Shown here in pieces: positions 60,215-64,000 of a DNA stretch of 64,000 bases. Position numbers and translations under genes: made by a program. Each line of letters opens with the position of its first letter. Positions within the stretch are counted from its first letter, which is position 1. The stretch comes from an uncultured Lachnospiraceae bacterium (GTDB lineage: Bacteria > Bacillota > Clostridia > Lachnospirales > Lachnospiraceae): assembly GCA_905199445.1 (NCBI GenBank), contig CAJKGK010000003.1, positions 1 to 64,000 of the forward strand. The letters are read 5' to 3'. Under the pieces are notes generated by a model, which was not told where the DNA came from, searched no databases, and saw only the letters and a program-made list of their open reading frames with translations.

Positions 60215-60994
60215 TCATTTATTTTCCTCAGCTTTTTCATCTTTTTTCTGCCGTGATTTCACAATAAAAAGCCCGATGCCAAACAGAAGGACAAAAATAG
60301 AAATAAACTGTGATGTTGACAGAGCGCCAACAGAACCTCGAACAAGATCACCTCTGAAAAATTCGAGGATAAAACGGCCGATACTGTAAAAAATCAAGTA
60401 CAGCGCACTGATTCTTCCGGGAATTTTATTTTTTCCGGACAGCCAGACAAGAATGGCAAAATGAAGAAAATCCAGTCCACTGGAAATCAGCTGGGTCGGC
60501 ACAAGAGGAACCCCGTTAGGGGCATAGCTGGAATTGGTAAATGTAATGGCACACCAGCTGGTCGTCTCCCGGCCGTAACAGCAGCCGGCCAGAAAGCAGC
60601 CAATCCTTCCAAACCCCTGAGCCAGAGCAATCGACGGAACCACAATATCCAGATACTTCCAAAACTCCAGCTTTTTTACCCGGCAATAGATATATCCGGC
60701 CAATATACCGGCAATAATACCGCCATAAACAACAAAGCCATCAGAAATATTTTTAATCACCAGCGACGGATCTGCAATAATCTCATCAATAATCGTTATA
60801 TAATATAATAACTTAGCACCTATGATACCGCTTAAAACCCCCCAGATCAGCAGAGGAAAAATATGATTTTCATCAAGGCCGTTTCTTTTGGCTCTGAATT
60901 CAGACATCAAATACGCCGAAATCACACCGATCGCAATCATCAGGCCATAGCCGTAAATTGTTATGTTACCAATGGTCAATAATTCGTTTTTCAT
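60215..60994 (-). CDS. lgt: Prolipoprotein diacylglyceryl transferase family protein
   Basis: A 259-residue membrane enzyme of the Lgt family with about seven hydrophobic segments. It transfers diacylglyceryl to the lipobox cysteine of prolipoproteins. The Lgt signature, GRIGNFINGE in E. coli, reads GRIGCFLAGCCYGRET, a variant seen in other Firmicutes-type sequences as far as I recall. The end has GRFILEFFRGD with conserved residues. It lies upstream of no other leftward gene; hslO begins its own unit further right. Confidence 0.85.
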   Translation of the reverse strand: MKNELLTIGNITIYGYGLMIAIGVISAYLMSEFRAKRNGLDENHIFPLLIWGVLSGIIGAKLLYYITIIDEIIADPSLVIKNISDGFVVYGGIIAGILAGYIYCRVKKLEFWKYLDIVVPSIALAQGFGRIGCFLAGCCYGRETTSWCAITFTNSSYAPNGVPLVPTQLISSGLDFLHFAILVWLSGKNKIPGRISALYLIFYSIGRFILEFFRGDLVRGSVGALSTSQFISIFVLLFGIGLFIVKSRQKKDEKAEENK

Positions 60995-61042
60995 ATATCA
61001 TACTCTTTCTATTCAGGCCGAAAAGGGCCTTCTATTTTTAGA

Positions 61043-61921
61043 TTATCTTGCCTTTTTCAGAATTTCTTTCAGTTCATCTACTGTAAAATGATACTTTTTG
61101 CCACAGAAATGGCAGTTGACCTCAATCGGTTCCTGATCATCAATCATAGCCTGAATTTCATCCTTCCCAATACTGATAATGACTTTTTCCACCTTATCCT
61201 TACAGCAGTCACAGTAAAATCTGGTCGGAATTTTATCCATGATCTCATAATCCAATCCTGAAACCAGTCTGGCCAGCATCGATTCCGGCGTTTCTCCGGC
61301 TTCCAGCATCTGAGTGACCGAAGGCAGACCTTTAAGATTTTCCTCCAGCTGAGCAATCACCGACTCCTGAGCAAAAGGAAGGAGCTGTATAATAAACCCG
61401 CCGGCCTGCTTAACCGTATTATCTTTCTCCATAAGTACCCCAAGAGCTACACTGGAATTAACCTGTTCGCTGGTGGCAAAATAGTAAGTCAGATCTTCTG
61501 CGATTTCGCCGGACACAAGCTGGGTCTGCCCCACATAGGGCTCCTTTAATCCCATATCTTTGATCACACTCAACACACCCAGATCCAGGGCTCCGCCCAC
61601 ATCCAGCTTGCCATAGGCGTTTGGAGGAAGCATCACATCCGGCTGATTCACATAGCCTTTCACATTGGCCGATGAATCTGCAGTTACCGTCAAACCGCCA
61701 ATAGGGCCGCTGCACTGAATCTGCAGTGTTAATTTATCATTTTCGCCTTTCTGCATACTGCCCATCATGGCTGCCGCCGTCAAAAGCCGCCCCAGTGCCG
61801 CCGTTGCTACCGGACTTGTATTGTGAGCCTGTCTGGCTTCCTCCACAAGTTCTTTTGTTGTTGCGGCAAAAATCCGAACCTGATGGCCCGCCGCTGTTGC
61901 TCTTACAATATAATCAGACAT
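61043..61921 (-). CDS. hslO: Redox-regulated chaperone Hsp33
   Basis: A 292-residue Hsp33. The N-terminal MSDYIVRATAAGHQVRIFAA and central GPIGGLTVTADSSANVKGYV are typical, and the C-terminal redox switch has the zinc cysteines CDCC and CHFC. The ATG at 61921 follows AAAGGTG; a longer frame reaching back into the methyltransferase gene is rejected. It is 4 bases after that gene and co-transcribed with it. Confidence 0.95.
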   Translation of the reverse strand: MSDYIVRATAAGHQVRIFAATTKELVEEARQAHNTSPVATAALGRLLTAAAMMGSMQKGENDKLTLQIQCSGPIGGLTVTADSSANVKGYVNQPDVMLPPNAYGKLDVGGALDLGVLSVIKDMGLKEPYVGQTQLVSGEIAEDLTYYFATSEQVNSSVALGVLMEKDNTVKQAGGFIIQLLPFAQESVIAQLEENLKGLPSVTQMLEAGETPESMLARLVSGLDYEIMDKIPTRFYCDCCKDKVEKVIISIGKDEIQAMIDDQEPIEVNCHFCGKKYHFTVDELKEILKKAR

Positions 61922-61925
61922 TAGA

Positions 61926-62738
61926 TCACCTTTTCTTTCCTTTTTCTCTGGCAATAATATACATACGCTCGCTGTTGTCTCTGACCGGATTTTTTGTGAA
62001 TGCATCATAAGCTGCCACAAATTCCATTCCCGCCTGCTCAATCAGAGATTTAACGTCTTCAAGGGTATACGCCTTCTGATAATGGGTTTCCTTAAAGCGC
62101 ACAAAATACTCCCCGCCGTAATCATCCTGTACCCCGCAGTCCTCGTCTTCTTCATCCCGAACAAAAATGCTCAGCTCATATTCATTAATCTGCTGATCCT
62201 CATAGTAATAATTATCCCATATAAAACTGCAGTCCTCCCGATTTTCCGCAATGGTATTCTGCCCCAGCAGTTCCCGGTATTTATAGACCGTATTCATATC
62301 AAATATAAATATTCCTCCAGGATCCAAATAATTATTAACCAGTCTAAAAACCGTGCACAGTTCCTCAGGCTCCAGAATATAGTTCATACTGTCGCATATA
62401 CTGATGACGGCACTAACAGTTCCGTAAAGCTCAAAAGCACGCATGTCCTGAAGTAAATATAAAATATCCATATCTTCATCCATGGCCTTTTCTCTGGCAA
62501 TCATAAGCATTTCCTCGGAATTATCAACCGCAATCATATCATAGCCGTCACCGGCCATAAGCCTTGTCATATTACCTGTTCCACAGCCCAAATCCAGCAC
62601 CAGTCCGCCGCAGATACCATAGTCTTCCAAAAGGGACTTCACATAGGCATACCACTGTTCATAAGGAATATTATCCATAAATGTGTCATAAACCTGGGCA
62701 AAGGCACCATAACTGCCGTATCCCTTTACGCTTTTCAC
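61926..62738 (-). CDS. Class I SAM-dependent methyltransferase
   Basis: A 270-residue methyltransferase with N-terminal YGAFAQVYDTFMDNIPYEQW, motif I LVLDLGCGTGNMTRLM (about residue 47) and IAVDNSEEML as motif II. Its substrate is unknown; the family is common before hslO or in ComEA-type regions of Clostridia. The best start is a GTG at 62738 with GAGGTG six bases upstream; a GTG three codons earlier is possible. Confidence 0.85.
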   Translation of the reverse strand: MKSVKGYGSYGAFAQVYDTFMDNIPYEQWYAYVKSLLEDYGICGGLVLDLGCGTGNMTRLMAGDGYDMIAVDNSEEMLMIAREKAMDEDMDILYLLQDMRAFELYGTVSAVISICDSMNYILEPEELCTVFRLVNNYLDPGGIFIFDMNTVYKYRELLGQNTIAENREDCSFIWDNYYYEDQQINEYELSIFVRDEEDEDCGVQDDYGGEYFVRFKETHYQKAYTLEDVKSLIEQAGMEFVAAYDAFTKNPVRDNSERMYIIAREKGKKR

Positions 62739-62894
62739 AGGCTTCACCTCATTCGTTAGTCTTTTTACTCTACAGTAGTCAATTATACGAAAGCCTGCAC
62801 GTTTTGTCTATTAAATTTTTTGTGAACAAGGCCTGAAACAGCATCGATGATGACTTTATATCGGCCAGTGCTTTGCAGAGACTGTAACTTTACA

Positions 62895-62964
62895 TTGTAT
62901 CCCCTTTGTACCGATGGTATAATACTAAAAAAACCGCTGACTGCATATTCAGCGGCACGGAGGA
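62895..62964 (+). promoter_or_regulatory. Promoter and leader hairpin of thiM
   Basis: TTGTAT (62895-62900), 17 bases, TATAAT (62918-62923). The short leader contains CCGCTGA / TCAGCGG (62934-62955), a 7-bp stem just before CGGAGG. I see no TPP riboswitch consensus. Confidence 0.75.
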
Positions 62965-62970
62965 ACTGCT

Positions 62971-63789
62971 ATGAACAATTTTGCGGATAAATTATCCATT
63001 CATTCGGATGATGACTTTAATGCCCGGCTGCATACCATCCGCCAGGCTGTGGTCAAAGCCCATCCTGTGGTCCATCATATCACAAATTTTGTCACCATAT
63101 ATCAGTGTGCACGAATAACCGCCTTTTTCGGCGCAGCACCGATTATGGCCTTTGCCAGAAATGATGCCCCTTCGGTGACCGCCAGAGCCGATGCCCTTGT
63201 AATCAATACCGGAACCCTTAATGACGAATTTATCCACGCCATTCCCAAATCTCTGACCATCGCCGAAAAATCCGGTATTCCGGTAGTTTTGGATCCGGTA
63301 GGTACCGGCCTGTCTGACTACCGCGCACATTTTGTGTCAGAACTTTTAAGTCATTATCATATTGATGTGCTTCGCTGCAACAGCGCCGAGCTGTTTTCAC
63401 TTTGCGGCCGCAGTGCCCAGGCCCGGGGAATTGACGGAGCCCTTGATACACTTGCTCCCCCTGAGATCACCTCGGTCGTCATGGAAGCCGCCCAAAAATA
63501 TGGCTGCACCATCGCCTGTACAGGCGCCGTGGATTATATCAGTGACGGCAGCAAAACATTGAAGCTTTCCAGAGGCAGCAGCCTGCTTCCAAAGCTTGTC
63601 GGCACGGGCTGCACTGTAAACTCCCTAATCGGAGCCTGTCTGCCGGTGTGTCAGACACCGGCCGATGCAGCGGCCGCAGGTATTCTGGCCATGTGTCTGG
63701 CCTCTGAATCAGCCCAGGCCAGACTGGAACACCCCGGACAGCTGGGAAGCTTTGAAACCTATCTTCTGGACAGTATCGCAAGCCTGTAA
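62971..63789 (+). CDS. thiM: Hydroxyethylthiazole kinase
   Basis: A 272-residue ThiM that phosphorylates 4-methyl-5-hydroxyethylthiazole for thiamine salvage. It has VHHITNFVTIYQCARIT, IPVVLDPVGTGLSDY, IACTGAVDYISDG and the catalytic LVGTGCTVNSLIGACL. GGAGG precedes the ATG. It stands alone here without thiD or thiE. Confidence 0.95.
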   Translation: MNNFADKLSIHSDDDFNARLHTIRQAVVKAHPVVHHITNFVTIYQCARITAFFGAAPIMAFARNDAPSVTARADALVINTGTLNDEFIHAIPKSLTIAEKSGIPVVLDPVGTGLSDYRAHFVSELLSHYHIDVLRCNSAELFSLCGRSAQARGIDGALDTLAPPEITSVVMEAAQKYGCTIACTGAVDYISDGSKTLKLSRGSSLLPKLVGTGCTVNSLIGACLPVCQTPADAAAAGILAMCLASESAQARLEHPGQLGSFETYLLDSIASL

Positions 63790-63813
63790 ATTCAAAAAAT
63801 GGAATCCAAAAGC

Positions 63814-63865
63814 GAGCCGAAAAACATACCCTAAAAATCTCATGTTTCTCGGCTCATTTTTTATT
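63814..63865. terminator. Bidirectional terminator after thiM and the spore protein gene
   Basis: GAGCCGAAAAACAT pairs with ATGTTTCTCGGCTC (one mismatch), followed by TTTTTTATTTTT rightward; it lies between two convergent genes. Confidence 0.9.
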
Positions 63866-63866
63866 T

Positions 63867-64000
63867 TTAACGCTTTTTCTCTGCTTTTTTCCTGCTTGTC
63901 ATTAAACCGCCGATCCGGCCAGTCTCACGGGCCGTCAGGCCGCCCCAGCCATCGGTCATCACACGCTCAAATAACCCCAGCTCGGCGGCAATTTCAAATT
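63867..64000 (-). CDS. Alpha/beta-type small acid-soluble spore protein (C-terminal part)
   Basis: The last 43 codons of a leftward gene cut by the window edge. The translation FEIAAELGLFERVMTD followed by GWGGLTARETGRIGGLMTSR and a Lys-rich end fits the clostridial alpha/beta SASP family (KFEIA..LG..., GLT-R--G-IGG). These proteins coat DNA in spores and are cut by the GPR protease at germination. The beginning of the gene is outside the window. Confidence 0.8.
   Translation of the reverse strand, partial: FEIAAELGLFERVMTDGWGGLTARETGRIGGLMTSRKKAEKKR

Noticed and set aside
62748..62970. Possible TPP riboswitch before thiM
   Set aside because: No thi-box consensus; only a promoter and a small stem.

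Overview
The window reads as a chromosomal segment of a spore-forming, gut-type Clostridia (Bacillota), most likely Lachnospiraceae. This is inferred from strong AGGAGG ribosome binding sites, a Gram-positive T-box leader before thrS, a CIRCE operator, a YtrA-type GntR/ABC cassette, Lpl-type sugar ABC permeases, YesM/YesN regulators, and the C-terminus of an alpha/beta small acid-soluble spore protein at the right edge. I see no rRNA, tRNA, IS element, prophage or CRISPR array, and no gene-free stretch above 300 bases.

Region 1 (0.1-4.2 kb) holds an FAD oxidoreductase, an AraC regulator and a divergent short-chain fatty acid transporter, with a candidate AraC operator between them. Region 2 (4.2-30.9 kb) is one long leftward gene train. 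It starts with cbiD and continues with cbiET, a HEAT-repeat methyltransferase, cbiL, cbiF, cbiG, hemA, cbiH, a sirC-like gene, a hemC-cobA-hemD fusion, hemB, hemL, cbiJ, cbiA, cbiB, cobD, xth, cbiP, cobO and cbiC. It ends with two G3E (CobW-like) GTPases, one with a long His/Cys repeat, then degV, plsC and a lysR gene. It encodes tetrapyrrole synthesis from glutamyl-tRNA to uroporphyrinogen III, precorrin-2 and the anaerobic (early cobalt) corrin route up to adenosylcobinamide. Missing from the window are a dedicated cobaltochelatase (CbiK/CbiX), cobalt transport, nucleotide-loop genes (cobU/S/T/C) and any recognisable cobalamin riboswitch.

Region 3 (31.0-46.8 kb) begins with a cold-shock gene. 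It is then a leftward carbohydrate or conjugate utilisation locus: an Lpl-type ABC importer, an MBL-fold hydrolase, a CE2-like SGNH esterase, three alpha/beta hydrolases, a Nif3-like protein, a P-loop kinase-like protein and a GH13_18 (sucrose phosphorylase family) enzyme. A YesM-type sensor kinase (divergent) and a YesN-type response regulator flank its promoter end. I infer import of an acylated glycoside, de-esterification, then phosphorolysis and phosphorylation of the released acceptor; the substrate is unknown.

Region 4 (47.0-64.0 kb) is mixed housekeeping and accessory: yhfC-like, pyrB-pyrI, a GH35 beta-galactosidase with its AraC regulator, an SdpI-like membrane protein, thrS (no TGS domain, T-box controlled), ftsH (CIRCE controlled), a GntR-ABC cassette with a 41-bp perfect palindrome in its promoter, a subtype B tannase, an lgt-family gene, hslO (Hsp33), a methyltransferase, thiM and the spore protein fragment. 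The tannase together with the esterase-rich locus suggests use of plant-derived acyl or galloyl esters.
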